Shown here: in pieces, positions 1-8,673 of the stretch | Numbering within the stretch: the stretch's first letter is position 1 | Layout of the letters: each line of letters begins with the position of its first letter | Origin: Dokdonella immobilis | GTDB lineage: Bacteria > Pseudomonadota > Gammaproteobacteria > Xanthomonadales > Rhodanobacteraceae | Assembly: GCF_900115085.1 (NCBI RefSeq) | Contig: NZ_FOVF01000001.1 | Location: 271,534-335,533, forward strand | DNA length: 64,000 bases | Direction of reading: 5' to 3' | The notes under the pieces: model-generated | Told to the model about the DNA's origin: nothing | Databases searched by the model: none | Seen by the model: the letters and a program-made list of their open reading frames with translations, nothing else | Program-made: the position numbers and the translations under genes

Positions 1-11
1 TCGTTTGACAT
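1..11 (-). CDS. 5' end of a gene leaving the left edge (partial)
   Basis: An ATG on the minus strand lies at 11-9 and opens Met-Ser-Asn before the window ends. It is preceded by a purine-rich Shine-Dalgarno (AGGAGAGGATC) directly upstream at 12-22. This ribosome site is the whole evidence, because only three codons are visible. The product cannot be named. The AT-rich inverted repeat at 69-116 lies in its upstream region and may control it. Confidence 0.5.
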
Positions 12-68
12 GATCCTCTCCTGCGGGCGGATACCCGACGTGCACGGCCAGTGTGGCGCGTCACCTAC

Positions 69-116
69 GATAGATAAAATCGTTTGTAACGATGCATAGG
101 ATAGCCATTATCTATC
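69..116. promoter_or_regulatory. AT-rich inverted repeat, candidate operator/promoter region
   Basis: GATAGATAA at 69-77 is mirrored exactly by TTATCTATC at 108-116. A smaller inverted repeat, CGTT-TGT-AACG, lies between them at 81-91. The segment is much richer in A+T than its surroundings and lies about 60-105 bp upstream of the minus-strand start at 11. That fits a promoter with a regulator site. The regulator is unknown. Confidence 0.4.
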
Positions 117-535
117 ATTGGCGCGCCGGTGCCGCGGCATCGGCCCGGGCCGGTTGGTCGGCGGTTGCGGGCGACGGTTCGCGCGGCCTCCGGGCCGATC
201 CGCGTCGAAGCTGCCGGCTACCGTGCGATCCATTCCATGGAACGCATACTCGAGCGCCACGGCGAAGCCGCCGAGTACCGTATCCGCCTGGCCTCGGGGT
301 CCGGCAATGCCGTCCTCGGGGTTGAGAGGACTCTCGCCCGCAGCCAAAAATCGACCATCAGTCGCATTCCGCGGATCAAGGATTCGAACCTCGAGGCCTG
401 GCCCGGCAAGGCGATGTAGTTCGTGGCCTGATGCGCTTGCGATTGATCGGCATCAGCCTGCAGTGGCTCGGTGCGTTCCCATCGCAAGCCGTCCTCCCGT
501 TGCTGCAGAACCAGGAGCTGGACCACACCACACAC
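117..535. other. Gene-poor stretch
   Basis: Several overlapping ORFs of 80-170 codons exist here on both strands, but none has a ribosome site, a recognisable domain or a signal peptide. A minus-strand GTG ORF (535-218) abuts the stop of the membrane-protein gene at 536. It could be a small hypothetical, but its composition is not convincing. A T-arm-like string near 384-395 does not belong to a complete tRNA. I see no supported gene. Confidence 0.4.
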
Positions 536-1216
536 TCATCGTCTGGACGCGTGCAAGGGGCGCACTAGCTCGCGCATCAGGTCCGGACGCAGGTCGCCGA
601 ACAGGAACAGACCGGTCACCGCGATGACCAGCGCATACAGAGCCCAGTTTCCGAATTCGCCGGCATAACCCGACAGGATGAAGACCAATCCCCCCATCAT
701 CACCAGAACCAGCACATTCGGCTGGTCGCGCCGCTTGCGCTCCTCTTCGTCCAGTCCTGCGGCCAGATCCGCCTTGTATTGCCGAAATGAAGCAGGCGCC
801 GCGGAGATCACCATGAGCAAGGCGGAACCGGCCAGGCCGAGGGAAAAGACCTTTCCTCCGCTGGAGGCGACCAGCACACCGATGACCCATCCGAACATCG
901 CGGTCAACAGGATGCTTCCAGCCAGGGCAAGCAGGATCGCCGTCGCCCAGAGTGCAAGGGCATCGGCGGCACCCGGACTGGGGCCCGCCTCCTGGCGGGT
1001 AGAGACAAGTACGCCCACGACCCCGATGCAGACGATGCTGAAACAGACATTGAAGAGACTGAGCATGAGGAACTGGCCAGCGGACCAGTCGAGCACGAAC
1101 ACTCCGGCGGCAGGCACGAGGTGGCGCAGAATGATGCCCGCCGTCTGCAGCGGCGCAAGATTCCTGCGTGGCAAGGGCGCCCAGTAGGGTTCGATTTGTC
1201 GCCTCTTCGCGCTCAT
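536..1216 (-). CDS. DUF6498-like integral membrane protein
   Basis: A 226-residue inner-membrane protein of unknown function. About six hydrophobic segments are visible: around residues 25-45, 50-75, 90-115, 118-135, 140-155 and 185-215. The string HLVPAAGVFVLDWSAGQ and the overall layout resemble the DUF6498 family of proteobacterial membrane proteins, which has no assigned biochemical role. I chose the ATG at 1216 rather than the one at 1243 because a run of eight G residues, a very strong Shine-Dalgarno, lies just upstream of it. A charged segment (DEEERKRRDQ) separates the last helices and is probably cytosolic. It is followed at 77 bp by no obvious operon partner. The membrane nature is clear and the family name is moderately sure. 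Confidence 0.65.
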   Translation of the reverse strand: MSAKRRQIEPYWAPLPRRNLAPLQTAGIILRHLVPAAGVFVLDWSAGQFLMLSLFNVCFSIVCIGVVGVLVSTRQEAGPSPGAADALALWATAILLALAGSILLTAMFGWVIGVLVASSGGKVFSLGLAGSALLMVISAAPASFRQYKADLAAGLDEEERKRRDQPNVLVLVMMGGLVFILSGYAGEFGNWALYALVIAVTGLFLFGDLRPDLMRELVRPLHASRR

Positions 1217-1293
1217 TAAGCCCCCCCCTTTGAATTCATGCACACGCGACCTGCAATGCTGGCGACGGCGTCATGTTCCGAACGCGTCGATGC

Positions 1294-2157
1294 TTAGTCC
1301 AGAAGATCGCGAAGCGTCTCGCCGGACGCCAGGCGCAGGTCATACAGTTGCCAGGCACCGCCCTCGCGCTTCATCACGTAGATTACCGGCCGCTCGCGAA
1401 AGGCATCGGAAAAGCGAACCGGCACCCCCGTCTTGCCGTCGGCCATGCGCGCCGAGCCGACGCTGAATCGCCGCGGATATTCCTGACTGTCGGTAAAGGG
1501 ATCGCCGTCGATGGCCGGTACTTCGTCGGCCGGCGCGGGCCTGGCGAAATACCGCATCACGGCCTCGTCGAGCGCCCGGCTGAACCAGCGGCGTTGTCCC
1601 TTCAGATTGGCCGGCGTGAAACCCATGTCGCCGCCAAAGTGGGCTTCGAGCAGCCGCTGCACCCGACCCTCGGGGCTGTCGGCCGATGCCAGCGTCCCGG
1701 GCGAATGGCTCAGGGTCAGGACCTGGTTGTCCAGCGCAAGCAGCAGGGTTTCGGAATCGACCCGATGGAATTCGAAGATGCCGGTGTCGCAGCTCAGGCT
1801 CACACCCGCAACGGGCAAGTGGGGGATGCCGAGCGCTTGCGCGGCCTGGGGCGCGGGCGCCGGCAGATTCCCCTGGAACAGGCTCTCGGCGGAAAAGTTC
1901 GCGGTTTCGAGCACGGCATGGCCGCAGCGCAGGACGCCCGGACCTTCGACCGACCCGGCCTTGAAGATGACGACCTTGCCGACCCAGGCCTGCAATGGCA
2001 TGCGGGGCGATTCGCCAGGCACCCATGGCGCGCTGATGACTCGCGTGATGCGCCATTCGGGAGGGAGCGCATCGGGGCCGCCTGCGATGGCGGCCACGGA
2101 CGTCAGGCAAGCGACTGCGGCAAAGGTCGCGACACGGAAAAATCCAGGTCCTTTCAT
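1294..2157 (-). CDS. Exported protein with DUF3828-like C-terminal domain
   Basis: A 287-residue protein with a clear Sec signal peptide (residues 1-25, hydrophobic VATFAAVACLTSVAAIA ending A-x-A). The start at 2157 is supported by GGAG six bases upstream. An ATG at 2211 would bury the signal peptide. The N-terminal half (about 30-140) is not recognisable. The C-terminal half, with LLEAHFGGDMG, WFSRALDEAVMRYF and GDPFTDSQEYP followed by a YDLRLASGETLRDLL end, resembles DUF3828 periplasmic proteins (YbjP/YqhG type) of unknown function. It most likely acts in the periplasm or is a surface protein. Two cysteines (LRCGH, LSCDTG) could form a disulfide. The domain call is tentative and the export call is firm. 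Confidence 0.6.
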   Translation of the reverse strand: MKGPGFFRVATFAAVACLTSVAAIAGGPDALPPEWRITRVISAPWVPGESPRMPLQAWVGKVVIFKAGSVEGPGVLRCGHAVLETANFSAESLFQGNLPAPAPQAAQALGIPHLPVAGVSLSCDTGIFEFHRVDSETLLLALDNQVLTLSHSPGTLASADSPEGRVQRLLEAHFGGDMGFTPANLKGQRRWFSRALDEAVMRYFARPAPADEVPAIDGDPFTDSQEYPRRFSVGSARMADGKTGVPVRFSDAFRERPVIYVMKREGGAWQLYDLRLASGETLRDLLD

Positions 2158-2351
2158 GGCGCTCCAGAGCTTGTGTTGGGTCGATACGATGTCGCGACGC
2201 GCGCTCGGCACGCAAAAGGCTTGTGCGGCTTGGGCGTGGCCTGGATTCTGCCACTAGTGCGGGCTGACGACGCCAGAGCGATCGCTGGTCCGCCCCGCCT
2301 CGCAGACCCGGGTTGTTGCCTTCCGCCGTGCAGGCACTCCTTCAGGAGCGA

Positions 2352-4100
2352 TCAGGTCGTCTGCCGGACCAGCGACTGAAGCCGGGACTCGAGCGACGCG
2401 ACGAACCCCGATTCATCGCGCAGCGGCGACGTTTCCATCCGGGCGCGAAGCCCCTCGCGAAAACCTAGCAGGCGTTGCGGATCGCGACACAAGGCGGTAG
2501 CAATGCGGACATAGGCTTCGCCGTCATTCCCGATCAATTCGGTGGCGCCGAGTCCCTCCAGCACGCTGGCAACCATGCGTCCGGCATGCGTATTCCCGCG
2601 CAGGGTGACCACCGGGACCCCCGACCACAGCGCACAGCAGGCAATCGTGTGGCCGCTCCAGGGAAAGACATCGAGCAGGATATCGATGTCGGAAAATATC
2701 CGGAAAAAGCTTTGCCCCGGATTGGACAGATGAACCAACTGCAACCGCTCGGCAGCGATACCCAGTTCGCCGAATGCGACTTCGAGACGCCGCTGGTGCC
2801 AGTGGTCAAGCTGATCCCTCGCCAGCAGCAGGCGACTGCCGGGATTTTCCCTGAGGATCCGCGCCCAGCTGGAAATGACGCGGGCATTCACCTTTTCCAG
2901 CTTGTGCAGGCTGCCAAAGGTGACGAAGCCATTGCGCGACAGCGGAGCGGGCTCGACGTCCGGTGCATGGGACGGCGGCCGAAAGCATGCGAAGCCATGC
3001 ACGAGCCGCAGCAGGTGTTCGGTTCCCATGGGCATTTCGCCATCGGGCGCCGTGCAGCCGTCCACGATTCGATAGTCCATGGCAGAAAGGCCAGTCGTGT
3101 TCGGATAGCCGAGATAGCTGATCTGGCAACGTGCGGGCCGGGCGGCGAAAACGCCGAGGCGACCATGCTCGGTGTGGCCAGCGAGATCGACCAGGATATC
3201 GATCCGGTCCGAACGGATCAGCGATGCAACGGCTTCATCGGATTCTCCGCGCACGTCGCGCCATTTCGAGGCAAGACCCTGGAGCCGGGCCGTGACCCCG
3301 TCGGCGTGGGGCACATCGGAATAACAGAAAACCTCGAACCGATCGGTATCGTGGTGGGCCAGCAATGGTTCGAAAAAACAGTTCACCGCATGCGCGCGGA
3401 AATCGCCCGAAACATAGCCGATGCGAAGCCTCGCGCCCGGTTCGGGCCATGCCGTCGCTGCGCGAACCTGACCGAACAGTCCATTGGCGACGCAGCCGTG
3501 TTCTTCGGCAACGTCGGCTGGATCCAGATCCGGCAACAGGTTCAACACGTAGAGGAGGCTGTTGGCCGCGGCACGATAGGTGGGCCGAAGCGCGAGCGCG
3601 CTTCGAAACGACTGCACGGAGTCGGCAAGCCGCACCTGGTCGAGTTCGAGCATGCCGCGGTTGAACCAGGCCTCCGGCCACTCGGGATCGAGTCGTGTCG
3701 CTTCGCGGCTATGGACGATCGCCTTTTCGTGTTCGCCCGCTGCCGAAAGAACCACGCCCAGATTCATGTGCGCTCCGGCGTAATCGGCGCGCAGTTTCAG
3801 TGCCTGCTGCAATTGCTCGGCGGCTGCGGTCAGATCGCCGGCCTTGTGCAGGGCATCGCCGAGGTTATTGCGCAGGACAGGCTGTTCGGGCACCCGTTCG
3901 ACCGCCTGCCGGATATAGGCGACGGCGGTGGCATGATCGCCCTGCTGATGGCAGGCCAGACCGAACAGGTGCAGGGCGTCGGGATTTCCCGGCTGCGATT
4001 TCAGGACTTCGCGGTAGAGCGCTTTCGCTTCTTCGAGATTGCCGGCCCGATGATGTTGCGTGGCCCGGCCCATCATTTGCTGCAGGGATGCGGCGCTCAT
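2352..4100 (-). CDS. TPR-containing GT41 (SPINDLY/OGT-like) glycosyltransferase
   Basis: A 582-residue cytosolic protein. Residues 1-190 form about five tetratricopeptide repeats (NPDALHLFGLACHQQGDHATA, LRNNLGDALHKAGDL and so on). Residues 225-580 are the family 41 glycosyltransferase, with the hallmark strings RIGYVSGDFRAHAV, DLAGHT, YLGYPNTTGLSAMDYRIVD, TFGSLHKLEKVN and DVFPWSGHT...CALWSGVPVVTLRG. Members transfer a sugar from a nucleotide donor (UDP-GlcNAc in OGT, GDP-fucose in plant SPY) to Ser/Thr of proteins. The bacterial donor cannot be read from sequence. It is divergent from the large surface protein at 4470, which is a possible substrate by position only. The start codon is ATG with a weak upstream GAGG. 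Confidence 0.9.
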   Translation of the reverse strand: MSAASLQQMMGRATQHHRAGNLEEAKALYREVLKSQPGNPDALHLFGLACHQQGDHATAVAYIRQAVERVPEQPVLRNNLGDALHKAGDLTAAAEQLQQALKLRADYAGAHMNLGVVLSAAGEHEKAIVHSREATRLDPEWPEAWFNRGMLELDQVRLADSVQSFRSALALRPTYRAAANSLLYVLNLLPDLDPADVAEEHGCVANGLFGQVRAATAWPEPGARLRIGYVSGDFRAHAVNCFFEPLLAHHDTDRFEVFCYSDVPHADGVTARLQGLASKWRDVRGESDEAVASLIRSDRIDILVDLAGHTEHGRLGVFAARPARCQISYLGYPNTTGLSAMDYRIVDGCTAPDGEMPMGTEHLLRLVHGFACFRPPSHAPDVEPAPLSRNGFVTFGSLHKLEKVNARVISSWARILRENPGSRLLLARDQLDHWHQRRLEVAFGELGIAAERLQLVHLSNPGQSFFRIFSDIDILLDVFPWSGHTIACCALWSGVPVVTLRGNTHAGRMVASVLEGLGATELIGNDGEAYVRIATALCRDPQRLLGFREGLRARMETSPLRDESGFVASLESRLQSLVRQTT

Positions 4101-4469
4101 GGACGGTCGAAGGAACCTCTGCAGGACTGGAATGCGAATCCGGACAGTTTAGCCGACTCCTGCCGCAGCGGTGGATGCGTCCTCGGCTCCTTTCACGGCA
4201 CGGCCAACTGCAAAGGGGGCGCGGTGGGCGCATTGCAGGCGTCATCGCAGCTGGACGACGTCGCGCACGCACCCGGCCGCGCCCGCGAAAGGCGCGCGAC
4301 GACCAGAGTCGCGGGGGAAAATCACCCAGCGTTGAATTCGCAAGGTGATTCCGCGGGACACTGCCTCCGAGTTCCGAGGTCCGGGTCGCCGACCCCATCG
4401 CCCCATTTCGATTTATCCACGGGTGCAACGCGATCCGGCTGTTGCTGGCAATCATCGAGGAATCCGGTC
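4101..4469. promoter_or_regulatory. Divergent intergenic region between GT41 gene and Asp-box gene
   Basis: This stretch of 369 bp separates two divergent genes and must carry promoters for both. I see no gene in it. The plus-strand reading frame is open through it only by chance and continues backwards through the antisense of the glycosyltransferase gene. No confident -35/-10 pair or palindrome was found. Confidence 0.4.
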
Positions 4470-7400
4470 ATGTCCCGCACCCATCGCGCCTTCCTCATCG
4501 CAGGCGGCCCGAATCGACGCAACGAACGTCGCATCGGCGCATTGACGCTCTCTGCGCTGCTGGCGTTCCTGCCGATTGAGTCGGCGTGGGCTCAATGGAG
4601 CACCGAGAGTCCGCTGCCGACCCACTTGGACATACACGGTGTAGCGGCACCCGCGCCGGATAGGATCTACCTTGCGACCGACGATGACTCGTTCGACGAC
4701 GGCGGCGCCCTGTTCGAATCCATCGACGGCGGCGCCACATGGACCCAGCGCAACATCCCGGCCAGCCTCGGCGACAGCCTGTATGGAATCCACTTCCTCG
4801 ACAGCCAGCGCGGCTGGACCTGGGGCAACAGCAACTACCGCACGATCGATGGCGGTGCGACCTGGGAACCGCTTCCACTTCTCGGCTCGACCTATTCGAT
4901 GACTTTTTTCTCTCCCGACTTCGGGGTCGCGACCGGAAACTTCGGCAGCCAGACAAGCCGCGATGGCGGGTTGACCTGGGAAGCGTCTCCGCAAGACATC
5001 ACGACCTACTCGTTCGTCGACGCACAGACCGGCCTCGGTGCGTCCGCGACCGGCCTCTACCGGACCACGGATGGTGGCGGGACATTCGCCCCTGTATTCA
5101 CTGGCGCCGCGGATTCGGTCGCCTTCCTCTCACCGACGGTCGCCATTGCGGTGGTCGATGGAGCGTTCGTACGCTCGACCAATGCCGGCGTAACCTGGTC
5201 GGTCGGCGCCAATGCCGAGGGTCGCACGCAACTGTTCGTCGTCTCTGAAGACGTTGTGCTGGCCTCGGGCCGCAGCGGCACGTTTCCAGACTACGACGAC
5301 CGCCTGTTTCGCTCGGCCGATGGCGGTCAGACCTGGACCGATCTCGGTGAAGCGATTCCTGCCGACGCATTCGCCGCTGCACCGGCATTCAGCATGGCAG
5401 GTGCCTCGGCTGTGATTGCGTCCAACGGCACCGGCGATCTCTATCGATCCAGCAACGCAGGCCTCGACTGGACCCGGGTGTATGCGACGCCCGGGCCGCG
5501 GCCGGGCTTCCTCGACAGCGGCGCGCCGGTGTTTGTCGATGCCCAGACCGGTTACTTCGGTTTCGGCGCCGGGTTCATCCTCAAGACGACCGATGCCGGC
5601 GCCAGCTGGATGCAGATTTCCAGCGGCACGGGCCACGGCATTCTCGCGCTCGATCGCTTCCCCAATGGCGACCTGATTGCAGTCTGCGAGGGCGGTCGCG
5701 TTCTGACCCGCGCTTCCGATGATGCGACCTGGCGCATTCGGACCACGCTCGGCACCGCCGATCTCGAAGATGTCCAGGTTGTCGGGCCACAAGCCGCCGT
5801 GGCCGTGGACCAGCAAGGCATCGTCTACCGCAGCACCGACGCCGGCGCCTCGTGGACGGCCGCTATTTCCGCGCCCGTCGATCTGACCGCAGCAGACCTC
5901 CATTTCGAGACGCCGACCCAGGGCTGGGTCGTCGGCCAGGGATTCGGCAGTGCGGCCCTTTTCCATACGCTCGACGGTGGTGACTTCTGGACGCCGGTCA
6001 CCGACTTCCTGGGCACCTATGTCGCCGTCGACTTCGCCGGTGCGAACGGCTGGGCCGTGGCGAGCTACGGCATCCTCCAGCGCACGTCCGACGCCGGTGC
6101 GTCCTGGACGGAAGTGCAACTCCCCGGCTCCGGGTTCTCCATCCGGGATATTGATTTCTGGGATACCGACACCGGCTATGTAGTCGGTGGATCCGGCTAC
6201 GCCGCGCGCAGCGACGATGGTGGTGCAACCTGGCATACGCTGCCGGTGCCGGAAAGCAGCGCCGACCTGACCCACATCGCGCTGGTCGGTGCGAACGAGC
6301 TCTGGGTCTCGACGGCCGACGGCAAGCTCCTGTACTCGGCAACCGGTGGCGCGAACTGGGCCGTCATGGACTCCGGCGGCATCAGCTTCGGCTCCTTCGG
6401 AAGTCTCGCCGCCAGCCCCGCAGGCGATGCCTGGATCGGTGGTTGGCGAGGCGTGATTCGTCACTTTTCCGGACCGCCCGGTCCACCGGTCAACCAGCCG
6501 CCGCAGGCGTCGTTCAATTACCTGACGACCGGTCTCTCGGTCGCCCTGACCGATACCAGCGTGGACAATGACGGCACCATCGCGAGCTGGCTGTGGGATT
6601 TCGGCGATGGCACAACGTCAGTCGAACAGAACCCGATGCACGCGTTCGCGTCCGCCGACTCCTACCTCGTGCGCCTCACCGTCACCGATGACGACGGCGC
6701 TACCGATTCGACGCTGCGCGTCATCGTCGTGCAACCGGGACCGGGCGGCATCTTCGGCGACTTCGTCGAAGTCACCCCGCTCGACCCGCTGTTCGTCACG
6801 CCGCAGGACGAGGACTTCTGGGTTACTTCGGCCGCGCCGGCCGACGTCGACGGCGACGGCGATCTCGACATCGTCGTACTCGGCTACTACGTGGTCTACA
6901 ACGTGAGTGCGGTCGACCAGCTGGTCCTGTTGCGCAATGACGGACCTCTGAGCGAGACGCAGTGGAACTTCAGCTACGTCGAGCTGCCGCTGGGAACCCT
7001 GACTGCCGGCGCATCGGATCTCGCCTGGGGTGACGTCGACGGCGATGGCGATCCCGATCTCGTCGCCGGCAGCGATGGCCAGACCGTGCTGTACAGAAAC
7101 GACGCCGGAACCCTCGTCCCGACGAATACGGCCCTACCCGGCTACTGGGAAGACAACGGTCAGTCCGACTTCGACCTCAATTCCATATCCTGGGCCGACT
7201 ACGACAACGACGGCGACCTCGACCTGTTGCTGCCGTCGGTCTGGGACGAGACGACGTTCACATCGCATACCGCGCTGATGCGGAACGACGGCGCCAACGG
7301 CAGCGGCGGATGGACCTTCAGCGAAGTCGATGCGGGTCTCGGCGAATCCGACCACGTGCAGACGAGCTGGGCCGACTTCGACGGTGACCAGGACCTCGAC

Positions 7401-8366
7401 CTGCTGGTCGTGCATCTCGCCCCGCTGAGCGGTCGTGGTTACATCCGGCGCTTCCGCAACGAAGGCAATGGCGTATTCGTCGGCGAGGACATCCTCGGCA
7501 CGCTCAGTGTCGAGCACGGCGAGGCGCAATGGGGCGACTACGACAACGACGGCGATCTCGACATCCTCGTTGCCGGCAACGTCCGCGAAACCGACGGCAC
7601 CTATGACACCGTCCTTCGCGTCTATCGAAACGAGGCGGAGACCTTCGTTCCGATCGAGATCATCGCCTGCGTCATGTGCGAGGGTTGGTTCGATCTGAGC
7701 GCGGCGACCTGGGCCGATTACGACTCGGATGGCGACATCGACATCCTGCTCGCCGGAACCTACAACTCGGGCACGCAAATCGAGGGGCGGGCCAAGGTCT
7801 ATGACAACGTCAACGGCAACTTCGTCGACTCCGGCAACCAGTTGCCGGCACCGCGCGCCTCGGGATTCAGTGGCGGCTCTTTCAGCTGGCTGGACATCGA
7901 TGGCGAAGGCGACCTCGACTATTTCATCGCCGGCTCCTACTTCGTACCGGGCGGCAATGGCCTGATCGAGACCCAGATGCATCTTTACGTCAACAGCGCG
8001 CCGGGACAGAACCTGCCGCCTTCGGCCGCCACCTCGCTGACCTCACAGGTCAATGCCGATGGCACCGTATCACTGACATGGGACGCCGCCAGCGACGACC
8101 TCACACCCGCCGGGGCGCTGACCTACGACCTGCGTCTCTACCGCAACGGTGCGCCAATCCAGGTCGCAAGGCGCATCCCCGAGTCCGGCAGCCTGCGCGG
8201 TGCCAGCGGCTGGACGCTGACCGGTCTGCCGGACGGTGGGTACCTCTGGACCATCGAGGCCATCGACAGCGCGTACAACGGTGGACCGCCCACACCGGCA
8301 ACGTTCCGCGTCGGCCCGCCCTTGCCGGACAGGATCTTCACCGACAGCTTCGACCTGCCTCGATAG
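4470..8366 (+). CDS. Exported Asp-box / PKD / FG-GAP repeat protein
   Basis: A 1298-residue secreted protein. The signal peptide is at residues 1-41 (LTLSALLAFLPIESAWA). About residues 45-670 hold some 13 Asp-box/BNR-type blades (SIDGGATWTQ, TTDAGASWMQ, SDDGGATWHT), a beta-propeller also known from sialidases and HCF136-like proteins. A PKD domain follows near 675-765 (WLWDFGDGTTS, DSYLVRLTVTDDDGA). Seven calcium-binding FG-GAP/VCBS repeats (DVDGDGDLDIV, DYDNDGDLDLL) then cover about 790-1180, followed by a fibronectin-like segment (LTWDAASDDLTPAGALTYDLRLYRNG). The last 12 residues are DRIFTDSFDLPR, a motif shared with other proteins here. The start at 4470 follows GAGG and gives the signal peptide; the upstream open frame is antisense of the GT41 gene. 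No enzyme residues are evident, so a structural or adhesive role is likely. Confidence 0.85.
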   Translation: MSRTHRAFLIAGGPNRRNERRIGALTLSALLAFLPIESAWAQWSTESPLPTHLDIHGVAAPAPDRIYLATDDDSFDDGGALFESIDGGATWTQRNIPASLGDSLYGIHFLDSQRGWTWGNSNYRTIDGGATWEPLPLLGSTYSMTFFSPDFGVATGNFGSQTSRDGGLTWEASPQDITTYSFVDAQTGLGASATGLYRTTDGGGTFAPVFTGAADSVAFLSPTVAIAVVDGAFVRSTNAGVTWSVGANAEGRTQLFVVSEDVVLASGRSGTFPDYDDRLFRSADGGQTWTDLGEAIPADAFAAAPAFSMAGASAVIASNGTGDLYRSSNAGLDWTRVYATPGPRPGFLDSGAPVFVDAQTGYFGFGAGFILKTTDAGASWMQISSGTGHGILALDRFPNGDLIAVCEGGRVLTRASDDATWRIRTTLGTADLEDVQVVGPQAAVAVDQQGIVYRSTDAGASWTAAISAPVDLTAADLHFETPTQGWVVGQGFGSAALFHTLDGGDFWTPVTDFLGTYVAVDFAGANGWAVASYGILQRTSDAGASWTEVQLPGSGFSIRDIDFWDTDTGYVVGGSGYAARSDDGGATWHTLPVPESSADLTHIALVGANELWVSTADGKLLYSATGGANWAVMDSGGISFGSFGSLAASPAGDAWIGGWRGVIRHFSGPPGPPVNQPPQASFNYLTTGLSVALTDTSVDNDGTIASWLWDFGDGTTSVEQNPMHAFASADSYLVRLTVTDDDGATDSTLRVIVVQPGPGGIFGDFVEVTPLDPLFVTPQDEDFWVTSAAPADVDGDGDLDIVVLGYYVVYNVSAVDQLVLLRNDGPLSETQWNFSYVELPLGTLTAGASDLAWGDVDGDGDPDLVAGSDGQTVLYRNDAGTLVPTNTALPGYWEDNGQSDFDLNSISWADYDNDGDLDLLLPSVWDETTFTSHTALMRNDGANGSGGWTFSEVDAGLGESDHVQTSWADFDGDQDLDLLVVHLAPLSGRGYIRRFRNEGNGVFVGEDILGTLSVEHGEAQWGDYDNDGDLDILVAGNVRETDGTYDTVLRVYRNEAETFVPIEIIACVMCEGWFDLSAATWADYDSDGDIDILLAGTYNSGTQIEGRAKVYDNVNGNFVDSGNQLPAPRASGFSGGSFSWLDIDGEGDLDYFIAGSYFVPGGNGLIETQMHLYVNSAPGQNLPPSAATSLTSQVNADGTVSLTWDAASDDLTPAGALTYDLRLYRNGAPIQVARRIPESGSLRGASGWTLTGLPDGGYLWTIEAIDSAYNGGPPTPATFRVGPPLPDRIFTDSFDLPR

Positions 8367-8380
8367 CGCAAGCACAGGAC

Positions 8381-8403
8381 GCGGCTGCGCAATCCGCAGC
8401 CGC
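8381..8403 (+). terminator. GC-rich hairpin after the Asp-box gene
   Basis: GCGGCTGCG and CGCAGCCGC form a perfect 9-bp stem around a 5-nt loop, 15 bases after the stop codon. There is no T-run, so it may be a Rho-dependent end or an mRNA-stabilising hairpin rather than a classic terminator. Confidence 0.45.
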
Positions 8404-8499
8404 CTGCCGGCGCATGCCAGGCTCAAGCAGAAATCGGAACTGTGCGCTCTGCACCCTTGAACCGGATTTCAGGGAACCCGAGCGGACATCCGATGCTAG

Positions 8500-8673
8500 G
8501 GAGGCTCTGAACAAGTGGCGCAACCGTCACGACGCCTGCCTGCGTGCAGATCGCGGCGCGCCGACGCAGACAGACCGGCCGTTTTTCAAGGCGGCGCAAC
8601 AAAGAGCTGCGCTCAGGCAGGCGTCGCCCAAGCAATTTGATTCAATGGACCAAGGGTGGCGTTCAGAGCCTCC
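8500..8673. mobile_element. MITE, 174 bp, IS5-like ends with CTAG target duplication
   Basis: The two ends are inverted copies: GGAGGCTCTGAAC at 8500-8512 and GTTCAGAGCCTCC at 8661-8673. The element is flanked on both sides by CTAG (8496-8499 and 8674-8677). A 4-bp CTAG duplication is the target preference of IS5-group elements, so this is probably a non-autonomous derivative of such an IS. It has no transposase ORF. Internal inverted segments (GCCTGCCTG near 8540 and CAGGCAGGC near 8615) would let it fold. The right-hand CTAG contains the stop codon of the universal stress gene, so the insertion falls exactly at that gene's end without damaging it. Confidence 0.85.

Noticed and set aside
361..420. 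T-arm-like GGTTCGAATCC (minus strand) suggesting a tRNA
   Set aside because: A T stem and loop can be drawn, but there is no matching 5' acceptor strand, anticodon arm or CCA.
2475..4469. Open plus-strand frame continuous with the Asp-box gene (would give 1963 residues)
   Set aside because: It is the antisense of the GT41 gene and has no conserved sequence; the signal peptide and ribosome site place the start at 4470.
5130..6464. Minus-strand 444-codon ORF
   Set aside because: Antisense of the Asp-box protein; composition of GC-rich shadow frames, no domain.
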